Source of the DNA: Halomarina pelagica | GTDB lineage: Archaea > Halobacteriota > Halobacteria > Halobacteriales > Haloarculaceae | Direction of reading: 5' to 3' | NCBI RefSeq assembly: GCF_024228315.1 | Contig: NZ_CP100454.1 | Location: 2,418,001-2,482,000 of the forward strand | Length of the DNA: 64,000 nt | Shown here: positions 33,073 through 41,226 of the stretch, piece by piece | Position numbering within the stretch: the first letter of the stretch is position 1 | How the letters are laid out: every line of letters begins with the position of its first letter | Position numbers and translations under genes: made by a program | The notes under the pieces: generated by a model | Seen by the model: the letters and a program-made list of their open reading frames with translations, nothing else | Database searches by the model: none | Told to the model about the DNA's origin: nothing

Positions 33073-33570
33073 CTACAGCAGGAACCTGTCCGTCTGCTCG
33101 CTCAGGTCGACGAACGAGTCCGCGGCCTCGATGAGTTCCGTCGCCGTGGACTGGCGAAAGCCCATCACCTCGACGCGGGTGCCCTCGTGGCGGAGGTGCG
33201 AGCAGAGCCGCGAGAAGTCGCCGTCGCCCGTGCAGAGGACGACGGCGTCGACGTGGCGGCCGAGCGTCACAGCGTCGAGGCTCAGCCCCACGTCCCAGTC
33301 GGCCTTCTTCGTCCCGTCGCTGTAGGTCTTCAGCTCTTTGATCTTCGTCTCGAAGCCGATGTCCTCGAGCGCCTCGAAGAACGACTCCTCCTCCGGCGCG
33401 TGCGCCCGGACGACGTACGCGATGGCGCGGACGAGCTTGCGGTCGTACACCGCCGCCTCGAGCAGGCTGGCGTAGTCGACGTTGCGCGAGTAGACGCTGT
33501 GCGACGAGTGATAGAGGTTGCGCGCGTCGGCGAGTACGGCGACGCGTTGATCCGGGTGAATCGGAGGCAT
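33073..33570 (-). CDS. NYN-domain (LabA-like PIN-fold) putative ribonuclease
   Basis: 165 residues. Conserved acidic sites of the NYN fold: VAVLADARNLYHSSHS (first Asp and Asn), KADWDVGLSLDAVTLG (catalytic Asp pair) and VVLCTGDGDFSRLCSHLR (GDGDF). The GDGDF and KADWDV segments are the family hallmark. These proteins are metal-dependent RNases or RNA-binding; the role in haloarchaea is unknown. The preceding 110 bp (32961-33072) holds only repeat remnants. It is divergent from the small gene at 33711. Confidence 0.88.
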   Translation of the reverse strand: MPPIHPDQRVAVLADARNLYHSSHSVYSRNVDYASLLEAAVYDRKLVRAIAYVVRAHAPEEESFFEALEDIGFETKIKELKTYSDGTKKADWDVGLSLDAVTLGRHVDAVVLCTGDGDFSRLCSHLRHEGTRVEVMGFRQSTATELIEAADSFVDLSEQTDRFLL

Positions 33571-33710
33571 GTTCCGGACTCGTCCGCGCTCCGGGATAGA
33601 CTTTCGTATCGACGCGACGCTCGTATCGACCGACGCCGCGACCGCCCCCCGCCGATCACGTTCGACGCGCTAACGCAGGCTTAATGGGCCGAACTATCCG
33701 ACTGGTGGGT

Positions 33711-33971
33711 ATGCCCGGTGACTTCCAGCTTCCGGCCAAGGGCGACGTGCTGGTCGAGTTGTACAACCAGTTCAACGAGGACCAGCAGGAGATGACGTAC
33801 GCGACGGTCACCATCCTCCACAACGGATGGGTCCGGTGCGTGCGGCGACCCGAAGACATGGAGACGGAGGCCGCGGCCGAGGGGGAGGCGGAGGTGGACT
33901 ACTACCCCCCCAGCACCGTCGGCGGCGTCTACACCATCGAGGACGAGAACGTCGTTCCCCTCTCTCAGTAG
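33711..33971 (+). CDS. Small conserved haloarchaeal protein, unknown
   Basis: 86 residues. PGDFQLPAKGDVLVELYNQFNEDQQEMTYATVTILHNGWVRCVRRPEDMETEAA then a strand-rich acidic tail. No family recognised and no motif suggesting a role. A TATA-like CTTAATG 31 nt upstream supports leaderless initiation at ATG 33711; the in-frame ATG at 33684 would sit on the promoter. Stand-alone gene between NYN and the dap operon leader. Confidence 0.65.
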   Translation: MPGDFQLPAKGDVLVELYNQFNEDQQEMTYATVTILHNGWVRCVRRPEDMETEAAAEGEAEVDYYPPSTVGGVYTIEDENVVPLSQ

Positions 33972-34118
33972 GGGGAGGGGGTCCGACCGACCGGTCCGTC
34001 GCCGGTAGCGTCGCGAGGGCGACTCGCCGCGCCCGTCGGGGTCTCGACGGACGCGTTCGCGCCGCGCGGTCTGACGCCGGCGTCTCCCGTCGGCAGAAAT
34101 TGGCGCGCGGCACAACCG

Positions 34119-34252
34119 ATAAATAGGTGGCGTCCCCTCGGACGAACATGCACCTCACGTCCCGCGAGAGCGGGAGTGCGGCCGACCCCCGTCGCAAACG
34201 CGCGTAGAGCGACGGGTTCACGGCGGGCTGGCACCCCGTCGCGGGCTGTTTT
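34119..34252 (+). promoter_or_regulatory. dap operon promoter with attenuator-like leader
   Basis: TATA-like ATAAATA (34119-34125) predicts a transcript starting at about 34148, leaving a 173-nt leader before dapA. In it, GCGACGGG (34209-34216) can pair with either of two identical arms: CCCCGTCGC upstream (34187-34195) or downstream (34234-34242). The downstream hairpin is followed by TTTT at 34249-34252. A GNRA-capped hairpin TCCCGC-GAGA-GCGGGA (34160-34175) precedes both. The upstream arm lies inside a 19-codon reading frame. This is the layout of a transcription or translation attenuator; which state is ON cannot be told from sequence. Confidence 0.55.
34148..34207 (+). CDS. Putative 19-aa leader peptide of the dap operon
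   Basis: ATG at 34148 lies 29 bp after the start of the TATA box, exactly where a leaderless start is expected, and the frame closes at TAG 34205-34207. The predicted peptide is MHLTSRESGSAADPRRKRA. The Lys codon is AAA (34196-34198), the less used lysine codon in this GC-rich sequence. It lies just after the upstream pairing arm (34187-34195), and the stop is 1 nt before the shared arm (34209). Such a position could make ribosome progress decide between the alternative hairpins. Translation is not demonstrated. Confidence 0.4.
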   Translation: MHLTSRESGSAADPRRKRA

Positions 34253-34320
34253 CGACGCGTATCGAACGATAGCCGCGCATCCAGCGCACTGACACATCAC
34301 ACCACACCAGACCACAGCAC

Positions 34321-35244
34321 ATGACGCACGAACCGTACACCGGAGTCTTCCCCGCACTCACCACGCCGTTCACCGAGGACGACCGCATCGACCACGAGAC
34401 GCTCGCCGCGAACGCCCGCCGACTGGAGGAGGCGGGCGTGGACGGCATCGTCCCCGTCGGGACGACCGGCGAGAGCGCCACGATGACCCACGACGAGCAC
34501 ATCGAGGTCATCGAGACGGTCGCCGGGGCCGTGAGCGAGGTGCCCGTCGTCGCCGGCGCGGGGAGCAACGCCACCCACGAGGCCGTCGCGCTCGCCGGGC
34601 GCGCCGCCGACGCGGGGGCCGACGGCCTGCTCCTCATCTCGCCGTACTACAACAAGCCCGAACCGGCGGGTATGGAGTACCACTTCCGGGCCGTCGCCGA
34701 CGCCGTCGACCTCCCGCAGATCGTCTACAACGTCCCCGGCCGCACCGGGCGCAACATCGCCGTCGAGACGGCCGTCTCGCTCGCGCGCCACGAGAACGTC
34801 GTGGGATACAAGGCGGCGAGCGGCGACCTCACCCGCGTCACGCGAGTCATCGAGGGGACGCGCGAGGAGTCGTTCACCGTCCTCTCGGGCGACGACGCGC
34901 TCACCCTCCCGATGCTCGCCATCGGCGCGACGGGGTGCATCAGCGTCACCGCCAACGTCGAACCCGAGCGCGTCTGCGCGATGGTCGGCGCGGCGCTGGA
35001 CGGCGACTTCGAGCGGGCGCGCGCGCTCCACCACGAACTCGGCCCGCTCAACCGCGCGCTGTTCGCCGAGACGAACCCGATCCCGGTGAAGGCGGCGATG
35101 GCGATGCGGGGGTACATGCCCGAGCGCATGCGCCCGCCGCTCTCGCCGCTGACCGACGGCAACCGCGAGGAACTCTCCGCAATCCTCGCCGCTCTCGATA
35201 GGAATACCCCTCACGAAGTACAAGCGCGACAGACGGAACCATGA
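34321..35244 (+). CDS. dapA: 4-hydroxy-tetrahydrodipicolinate synthase
   Basis: 307 residues, TIM-barrel Schiff-base aldolase that condenses pyruvate and aspartate semialdehyde, first step of the diaminopimelate/lysine branch. Motifs: GIVPVGTTGESATMT (Thr-Thr), YNVPGRTGRNIA with the catalytic Tyr, VVGYKAASGDL with the Schiff-base Lys, and LSGDDALTLPMLAIGATGCIS. ATG 34321 follows a 173-nt leader. It heads the six-gene dapA-dapB-dapD-lysA-dapF-dapE operon; its stop overlaps dapB by 4 nt. Confidence 0.95.
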   Translation: MTHEPYTGVFPALTTPFTEDDRIDHETLAANARRLEEAGVDGIVPVGTTGESATMTHDEHIEVIETVAGAVSEVPVVAGAGSNATHEAVALAGRAADAGADGLLLISPYYNKPEPAGMEYHFRAVADAVDLPQIVYNVPGRTGRNIAVETAVSLARHENVVGYKAASGDLTRVTRVIEGTREESFTVLSGDDALTLPMLAIGATGCISVTANVEPERVCAMVGAALDGDFERARALHHELGPLNRALFAETNPIPVKAAMAMRGYMPERMRPPLSPLTDGNREELSAILAALDRNTPHEVQARQTEP

Positions 35245-35984
35245 GAGTAGTCGTCACGGGCGCGACCGGGCGGATGGGACGGATCGTCCGCGAGGTAGCG
35301 GGGGAACGCGGGTGGGAGGTGCTTCCCGTCTCCCGCTCTGAGGGGACCAAGTACGAGCCCTCGAGCCTCGCGTCCGCCCTCGCCGAGGAGCGCCCCGACG
35401 CGCTCGTCGACTTCACCGTCCCGGCGGCGAGCGTCGAGACCGTCGCCACCTGCGCCGACGCGGGCATTCCGGCGGTCGTCGGGACGACCGGGTTCGACGA
35501 CGAGCAGTTGGACGCGCTCTGGGAGGCGAGCCAGTCGACTCCCGTATTGCACGCCCCGAACTTCGCCCGCGGCGTCGCGGCCCTGATCGGCCTCGTCCGC
35601 GAGGCCGTCGCCGCCCTCCCGGGCTACGACGTGGAACTCACGGAGACCCACCACCGCGGCAAGCGCGACGCGCCGAGCGGTACCGCGAACCGCCTGCTCG
35701 ACGCCGTCGACGAGGCGCGCGGGGCGTCCGCAGAGCGCGTCCACGGGCGACAGGGCGCGCACCTGCGCGGCGACCGCGAGGTGGGCGTCCACGTCCGGCG
35801 CGCGGGCGACGTCCGCGGCGAGCACGAGGTGCTGCTCGCGGGCAACGACGAGGTGCTGACGCTCACCCACCGCGCCGAGAGCCGGCGGGTGTTCGCCGCG
35901 GGGGCGCTCGACGCCGCCGCGTGGCTCGCCGGGCGCGAGGCGGGCTGGTACGACTTCTCGGAGGTGCTGAATGACGACGCTTGA
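35241..35984 (+). CDS. dapB: 4-hydroxy-tetrahydrodipicolinate reductase
   Basis: 247 residues. NAD(P)-binding motif VTGATGRMGRIV at residues 4-15, VDFTVPAASVE, VVGTTGF, and the catalytic signature ELTETHHRGKRDAPSGTAN with the His-His and Lys. It reduces the DapA product to tetrahydrodipicolinate. ATG overlaps the dapA stop (ATGA). Its stop lies 14 nt inside the dapD start, so translation is coupled. Confidence 0.95.
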   Translation: MRVVVTGATGRMGRIVREVAGERGWEVLPVSRSEGTKYEPSSLASALAEERPDALVDFTVPAASVETVATCADAGIPAVVGTTGFDDEQLDALWEASQSTPVLHAPNFARGVAALIGLVREAVAALPGYDVELTETHHRGKRDAPSGTANRLLDAVDEARGASAERVHGRQGAHLRGDREVGVHVRRAGDVRGEHEVLLAGNDEVLTLTHRAESRRVFAAGALDAAAWLAGREAGWYDFSEVLNDDA

Positions 35985-36807
35985 AACCGACGTAGGCGAG
36001 CTGTGGGATCGATACGAGGACGGCCTGACCGCGGGCGACGCGGGAGTGGACGAGCTGGCGACGCTCGACGCGTTCCTCGACGCGCTCGAGGCCGGCGAGG
36101 TGCGCGCCGCGGAGCGCGAGTCGCGCGCGGAGTGGCGCGCCGTCCCGTGGGTCAAGCGGGGCATCCTGCTCAACTTCGCCCTGCGCGAGACGCGCCCGCG
36201 ACAGTACGGCGACGTCACCTACCACGACGTGCTCCCGCTGCGCGAGACGCGCGACCTCGCCGTCCGCGGCACGCGAAACACGCCGGACGGGACCGTGATC
36301 CGCCGCGGCGCGTACGTCGGAAGCGACGCGATCCTCATGTCGCCGTCGTTCGTCAACGTCGGCGCGCACGTCGGCGACGGCACGCTGGTCGACTCCTGCG
36401 ACACGGTCGGCTCCTGCGCGCAGGTCGGCCGCGACGTGAAGCTCGGCGCGAACACGCTGCTCGGCGGCGTCCTCGAACCCGTCGAGGACGCGCCCGTGAT
36501 CGTCGAGGACGGCGTCTCGCTCGGAGCGGGCTGCCGGGTCACCTCCGGGTTCGTCGTAGGCGAGGGGAGCGTCGTGGGCGAGAACACGCTCCTCACGCCG
36601 CGCATCCCCGTCTACGACCTCGTCGAGGAGGAGGTCGTGTACGGCCACCTCCCGCCGGAGCGCCGCGCCTTCACGCGGTTCGTGGAGTCGAGCGTCGGCG
36701 ACCACGACCTGTTCGACGGCGGGGCGTACAAGCCCGCCGTCGTCGCGACGCACATCGAGGACCGCACGCTCGAGGCGAGCGAGCGGGAGGGGGCGCTGCG
36801 CGAATGA
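35971..36807 (+). CDS. dapD: Tetrahydrodipicolinate N-succinyltransferase
   Basis: 278 residues. The helical N-terminal domain is followed by a left-handed beta helix of hexapeptide repeats beginning VIRRGAYVGSDAILMSPSFVNVGAHVGDGTLVDSCDTVGSCAQVG and ending LGAGCRVTSGFVVGEGSVVGEN. It succinylates tetrahydrodipicolinate with succinyl-CoA, which means this organism uses the succinylase branch of the DAP pathway together with dapE. It overlaps dapB by 14 nt and lysA by 4 nt. Confidence 0.94.
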   Translation: MTTLETDVGELWDRYEDGLTAGDAGVDELATLDAFLDALEAGEVRAAERESRAEWRAVPWVKRGILLNFALRETRPRQYGDVTYHDVLPLRETRDLAVRGTRNTPDGTVIRRGAYVGSDAILMSPSFVNVGAHVGDGTLVDSCDTVGSCAQVGRDVKLGANTLLGGVLEPVEDAPVIVEDGVSLGAGCRVTSGFVVGEGSVVGENTLLTPRIPVYDLVEEEVVYGHLPPERRAFTRFVESSVGDHDLFDGGAYKPAVVATHIEDRTLEASEREGALRE

Positions 36808-38036
36808 CGGGGACGGGGGCGGCGGTGCGTCGGCTCGCGGACTGGGACGCCGCCCGACTCCGGGCGCTCGCCGACGAGTTCGAGACGCCGCTCTACGTCC
36901 TCGACCCCGACCGCGTCCGCGAGAACGCGGCGCGCCTCCTGGCCGCCTTCCCCGACGCGGACGTGAGCTACGCCGTGAAGGCGAACGCGACCCGAGCGGT
37001 CCTCGAGACGGTGCGCGACGCCGGCCTCGGCGCGGAGTGCGCCTCCGCGGGCGAGGTGCGGCGCGCGCTCGAGGCGGGGGTCCCCGGCCATCGGGTGCGC
37101 TACACCGCCGTCAACCCGCCCGCCAGCGACCTGGATTACGTGGTCGAGGCGTCCCGCGAGCACGACCTCGTGCTCACGGTGGACTCGGCGGACACCCTCG
37201 ACCGCGTGGCGGAGCGCGGCTACGACGGCCGCCTCTGCGTGCGCCTCAACCCCGGCGTCGGCGCGGGCCACCACGAGAAGGTCGTCACGGGCGACGCCCC
37301 GCAGTTCGGCGTCCCCTACGACCGCGCCGCCGCGCTCTGCGTCGACGCCAGGCGTCGAGGGTTCGACCTCGTCGGCCTCCACGCCCACGCCGGGAGCGGC
37401 ATCTCCGGCGAGGGGCTCGAGGCGCACCGCGAACTCGTCCGTCGGACGAGCGCGCTCGCGGAGGAGGTGGGCGACCTCGACTTCGCGGCGGTCGGGGGCG
37501 GCTTCGGCGTCCCCTACCGCCCCGCGGAACCGCCGCTCGACCTCGGCGCGGTCGCGGACGCGACCCGCGAGGCGTTCGGCGACCCCGGCGCGCGCCTCGC
37601 CGTCGAACCCGGCCGCTACGTCGTCGCGGACGCGGGCGTCCTCCTGATGCGCGTCACCGCGGTCACCGAGACGCCCGAGACGACCGTCGTCGGCTGTGAC
37701 GCCGGCATGACGACGCTGCTCCGCCCCGCGCTGTACGACGCGTACCACCACGTCCGCAGCCTCGCGCCCGACGCCGCCGAGCGCGAGTCGGTCCGCTGTC
37801 TCGTCGCGGGGCCGATCTGCGAGACGGCGGACGTGCTCGCCCGCGACCGACCCCTCCCCGCGCCCGCCCGCGGCGACCTCCTCGCCGTCGGGAACGCCGG
37901 CGCGTACGCCTACGAGATGGCGAGCCAGTACAACTCGCGTCCCCGCCCCGCCGTCGTCTCCGCGACGGGCGACCCCCTCGTCCGCCGCGAGACGCTCTCC
38001 GACCTCACCAGGCTCGAAGTACGACCAGAACAATGA
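36804..38036 (+). CDS. lysA: Diaminopimelate decarboxylase
   Basis: 410 residues, PLP-dependent fold type III. DVSYAVKANATRAVLE has the PLP Lys, HAHAGSGISGEG binds the phosphate, AVEPGRYVVADAGVL and GCDAGMTTLLRPALYDAYH supply the substrate site, and VAGPICETADVLARD plus NAGAYAYEMASQYN hold the second-subunit Cys and Tyr. It converts meso-DAP to lysine. ATG 36804 overlaps the dapD stop. It is placed before dapF and dapE although it acts last. Confidence 0.94.
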   Translation: MTGTGAAVRRLADWDAARLRALADEFETPLYVLDPDRVRENAARLLAAFPDADVSYAVKANATRAVLETVRDAGLGAECASAGEVRRALEAGVPGHRVRYTAVNPPASDLDYVVEASREHDLVLTVDSADTLDRVAERGYDGRLCVRLNPGVGAGHHEKVVTGDAPQFGVPYDRAAALCVDARRRGFDLVGLHAHAGSGISGEGLEAHRELVRRTSALAEEVGDLDFAAVGGGFGVPYRPAEPPLDLGAVADATREAFGDPGARLAVEPGRYVVADAGVLLMRVTAVTETPETTVVGCDAGMTTLLRPALYDAYHHVRSLAPDAAERESVRCLVAGPICETADVLARDRPLPAPARGDLLAVGNAGAYAYEMASQYNSRPRPAVVSATGDPLVRRETLSDLTRLEVRPEQ

Positions 38037-38878
38037 TCCCTGTAGCGAAGTACCACGGAACCGGCAACGACTTCATCGTCGTCGACGCGGACCTCTCGGT
38101 CCCGAACCGACGGCGATTCGCGACTGACCACTGCGACCGAACCTCCGGCATCGAGGGCCCGGACGGCCCCTCGGGCGCGGACGGCGTGCTCTTTCTCGCG
38201 CTCGAACCCGCCTTCGACCCGCCGCGGGTCATCATGACGCTCGTCCAGCCCGACGGCTCGGTCGCCTCGATGTGCGGCAACGGCGCGCGCGTCGCCGCCG
38301 CCTGGGCCGCGGACCGCACCGGCCGGGACGAGGTGATGATCGACACCCCGGCCGGGACGCGTCACGCCGTCGTCGGCGACGACGAGGTGACCATCGAGAT
38401 GGGCCGCCCGACGTTCGACCCGGGGTACGTCCCCGTCGCGCGCGACGAACCGATGGTGGGAGAACCGCTCGCCGGGCTCACGGTCACGGCGGTCAACACG
38501 GGCGTCCCCCACGCCGTCGCGTTCGTGGGCGACGTGGACGCGGTCGACCTCGAGGCGGTCGCGCCGGACGTCCGCCACCACGACGTCTTCCCGAAGGGCG
38601 CGAACGTCACCGTCGCGTCGGAGCACCCGGACGGCGGCGTCAGTCAGCGCACCTTCGAGCGCGGCGTCGAGCGCGAGACGCGCTCCTGTGGCACCGGCGC
38701 GGTGGCCGTCGCGGCCGTCGCGCGCCGCCTGGGCCGCGTCGGCGACGGCCCCCTCACGGTCCGCCCGCCGGGGGGCGACCTCACCGTCTCCTTCGAGGAC
38801 GGCCGGGCGTACCTCACCGGGCCGGTCGTCCACGAGTTCGACGCGGAACTCTCCGCCGCCCGACCGCGACGCGCCTGA
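38033..38878 (+). CDS. dapF: Diaminopimelate epimerase
   Basis: 281 residues, two-lobed racemase without cofactor. Both catalytic cysteines are present: VASMCGNGARVAAAWA (first lobe) and TRSCGTGAVAVAAVARR (second lobe). The N-terminal KYHGTGNDFIVVDAD is the family signature. It converts LL-DAP to meso-DAP, the lysA substrate. ATGA overlap with lysA; the dapE ATG follows 5 nt after the stop. Confidence 0.95.
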   Translation: MIPVAKYHGTGNDFIVVDADLSVPNRRRFATDHCDRTSGIEGPDGPSGADGVLFLALEPAFDPPRVIMTLVQPDGSVASMCGNGARVAAAWAADRTGRDEVMIDTPAGTRHAVVGDDEVTIEMGRPTFDPGYVPVARDEPMVGEPLAGLTVTAVNTGVPHAVAFVGDVDAVDLEAVAPDVRHHDVFPKGANVTVASEHPDGGVSQRTFERGVERETRSCGTGAVAVAAVARRLGRVGDGPLTVRPPGGDLTVSFEDGRAYLTGPVVHEFDAELSAARPRRA

Positions 38879-38883
38879 GATCG

Positions 38884-40062
38884 ATGGGCGAGATCGATCC
38901 GCTCTCCTTCCACGAGCGCGCCGTCCGGACGCCCTCCCACGAGTCCGTCGACGACATGCGCGACCTGCTGGTCGAGGCGCTCCGCGAGGCGGGGGAGGCA
39001 CCTCGCGTCGACGCGGCGGGCAACGTGCTCGCGGCGAAGGGCGAGGGGCGTCCGCACCTCGTGCTCAACACGCACCTCGATACCGTCCCGCCGCACGTCC
39101 CCTTCGGGCGGAGCGCGGCCGTTCCGGGAGCCGACGCAGGTGGGTCGGGCGAGCGAGGAGCGGGCGGCGACGGCGACGATGGCGGTAGTGGCGATGGTGC
39201 GCGTGCGTCGAGCGGGGCGGGCGCGGCGGGCGACGTGGTCCTGGGTCGCGGCGCGTGCGACGCGAAGGGGCCCCTCGCCGCGATGGTCGCCGCGTTCGCG
39301 GCCGCGCCACCGGACGGTCCCCGCCTCACGCTCGCGGTGACGCCGGACGAGGAGACCACCTCGGCGGGGGCGGCCGCCCTCGCGCCGACGCTCGACGGCG
39401 ACCTGTACGTGGTGGGCGAGCCGACCGGCCTCGACGTCTGCACCGCCGCGCGCGGCCGGTTCGAGGGATCGATCTCGATCCGCGGGGTCGCGGCCCACGC
39501 CGCCGAACCCGAGACGGGCGTGAACGCGGTGGCGGCCGCCGAGGCGGTCCTCGGCGCGCTCCGGACGTTCGACGGCGCGCGCGGTCCCGACCCGCACCCG
39601 GAACTCGGCGCGCCGACGCTCACGCCGACGCGGATCCGGGGCGGCGAGGCGATCAACCAGGTCCCCGATTCGTGTCGCGTGGACGTCGACCGCCGGAGCG
39701 TCCCGCCCGAGACCGCGGCGGGGTTCGAGCGCGCGCTGAACGACCACCTCGCGCCCCTCGACGCCGACTGCGAGTTCTCCCTCACCGAGCGGGAGACGCC
39801 GTTCCTGGAGGCGTTCGCCACCGACCCGGGGCACCCGCTCGTCGCGGCGCTGCGGGGGGCGGGCGCGGGGGAGGCGCGCCCGTTCGGCGCGGCGACGGAG
39901 GCGTCCTACTTCGCGCCGGAGCCGACGGTCGTCTTCGGGCCGGGCGCGCTCGCGGACGAGGAGGGACCGGTGGCCCACGCCCGGCGGGAGTACGTCAGGC
40001 GGAGCGAGGTCGAGCGCGCGGGCGAGATCCTCCGGGAGGCGGTGACGACGCTGCGGGGATGA
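38884..40062 (+). CDS. dapE: Succinyl-diaminopimelate desuccinylase (M20 family)
   Basis: 392 residues. Metal ligands: VLNTHLDTVPPH, GRGACDAKGPLAAM, TPDEETTSAGA, VVGEPTGLDVC, and the distal His in GPVAHARREY. A Gly/Ser/Ala/Asp insertion of about 40 residues (near 78-118, low complexity) separates the first and second metal segments; it is not found in bacterial DapE and probably forms a disordered loop. The gene context (dapD present) identifies the substrate as N-succinyl-LL-DAP, though haloarchaeal M20 enzymes are broad. It closes the operon. Confidence 0.88.
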   Translation: MGEIDPLSFHERAVRTPSHESVDDMRDLLVEALREAGEAPRVDAAGNVLAAKGEGRPHLVLNTHLDTVPPHVPFGRSAAVPGADAGGSGERGAGGDGDDGGSGDGARASSGAGAAGDVVLGRGACDAKGPLAAMVAAFAAAPPDGPRLTLAVTPDEETTSAGAAALAPTLDGDLYVVGEPTGLDVCTAARGRFEGSISIRGVAAHAAEPETGVNAVAAAEAVLGALRTFDGARGPDPHPELGAPTLTPTRIRGGEAINQVPDSCRVDVDRRSVPPETAAGFERALNDHLAPLDADCEFSLTERETPFLEAFATDPGHPLVAALRGAGAGEARPFGAATEASYFAPEPTVVFGPGALADEEGPVAHARREYVRRSEVERAGEILREAVTTLRG

Positions 40063-40098
40063 GCGGCGAGTACCCGACTCCGACCTCGATTTCCAGAC

Positions 40099-40479
40099 CT
40101 ACGACGCCCCGACGCGGGTCTCCTGTCGAACGTAGACGCCGATGAACCCGCCGAGCGCGCCGAGGAGGGCGGCGACGAGCGCGACGGCGAGGAACGCGCC
40201 GACGACGAGCGCGACGCCGACGGTCCCGACGAGCGGCGTGAGGGTGTCGATCACCGGGACGAACGTGAGGACGCCGCCGAGAAACAGCAGCGCGCCGACG
40301 AGCGGGAGGGAGGCGAACACGCCCGACAGCGCCCCGACGCTCGCGCCGGCGCGGCGGTCCCCGCGCTGGAGGTACCCCGCCACGGCCCCCCCGATGACGG
40401 GCGACAGCGGAACGAACGACAACACGACGGTCACGATCGCGCCGATAACGGCGTTAAGCAACGTCTCACCCTCTGCCAT
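40099..40479 (-). CDS. DUF5518-type small membrane protein
   Basis: 126 residues. Four hydrophobic segments: LLNAVIGAIVTVVLSFVPLSP, a Gly-rich VIGGAVAGYLQRGDRRAGASVGALSGVFASLPLVGALLF, and two C-terminal. The GAVAGYLQRGDRRAGASVGA segment is the DUF5518 hallmark. Start ATG 40479 is supported by TATA-like TTTATGT 27 bp upstream (40509-40503, minus strand), giving a leaderless mRNA. The frame extends 7 codons to a GTG at 40500. Function unknown. Confidence 0.8.
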   Translation of the reverse strand: MAEGETLLNAVIGAIVTVVLSFVPLSPVIGGAVAGYLQRGDRRAGASVGALSGVFASLPLVGALLFLGGVLTFVPVIDTLTPLVGTVGVALVVGAFLAVALVAALLGALGGFIGVYVRQETRVGAS

Positions 40480-41226
40480 CGTCTCGCAATTGACGTCCAC
40501 CTACATAAACGTCCGTCGGACGCGACGGTCCGGACCGACGTTCGCTCCGGCGCTGCGCTTCGACGTGATCGGTGAAGGCACAGAAACGAACGAAGAGGGA
40601 GGACGGTCAGAGGCGTCCCCACGATCCTGAGTATCGGCCCACGCACTCGCATCCGTCCGCATCCCTCGGTTTCCCCCACCTGTGGGGCCTCGTCCGGGCG
40701 TCGGAGCGAGGCTCGGACGGTCGATGCGACCGGCGTACCGTGCCGATACCCGTTCGTAACGCCTCGGGGGCGGCGGGTACTTCTTTGGGTTGTCCTGTAA
40801 AGGTGATTTAAGTAGCGATTCGGACGATACTGCCGCGAGCGTGCGCTCCGGCCGTCCGCGCACCTCCCCAAGAAAGGTCGTGACCCCCGGAGTCGGTGAA
40901 CCCCGGCGTCCGACGGCTCGAACGTCCCCACGATGCGACGTGAGGGCGGTCCGCCCGTGCGCCTCCCGTTTCGTACCCGTGCTCGGCCGAGGACGGCCGT
41001 TCCATCGCCGACCGCCGGTCGGGGGCTCCCGGCGGCGTCACCCTCGTGTGACACTGGTGACCGACCACCGTGGTCCTTGTGGTGTCGACGGACGCGGGTG
41101 CACCCTCGATTCGCGAGCGTCGACGCTCCGTCGGTCGAGGGATCCGTCGGTCGAGGTGTCCGTCGGTCGAGGGGTACCGTCGATGGAGGAGTTCGCCCGA
41201 GAGAGCGAGCGCCGATTGGGTCGCGC
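40480..41226. other. 747-bp gap without a recognisable gene
   Basis: Open frames here (40501-40863 minus, 40933-42249 plus and others) are Arg/Pro-rich with no domain and look like GC shadows. There is an AT-rich spot at 40785-40815 with a divergent-looking TATA pair (TTTAAGTAG on plus, CTTAAATC on minus) and CTTTACAGGACAACCC-like sequence on the minus strand, which could start a short transcript. A CCGTCGGTCGAGG repeat of three 16-bp units occupies 41128-41175. Confidence 0.6.

Noticed and set aside
34148-34320. dapA leader considered as a lysine riboswitch
   Set aside because: None of the conserved multi-helix core of the bacterial lysine riboswitch is visible. The leader is small and better explained by alternative hairpins plus a short ORF.
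40501-40863. 120-codon minus-strand frame (PPPPRRYERVSARYAG)
   Set aside because: Pro/Arg-rich, no homologous look, and its start lies away from any TATA. It could be a short real gene, but nothing supports it over noise.
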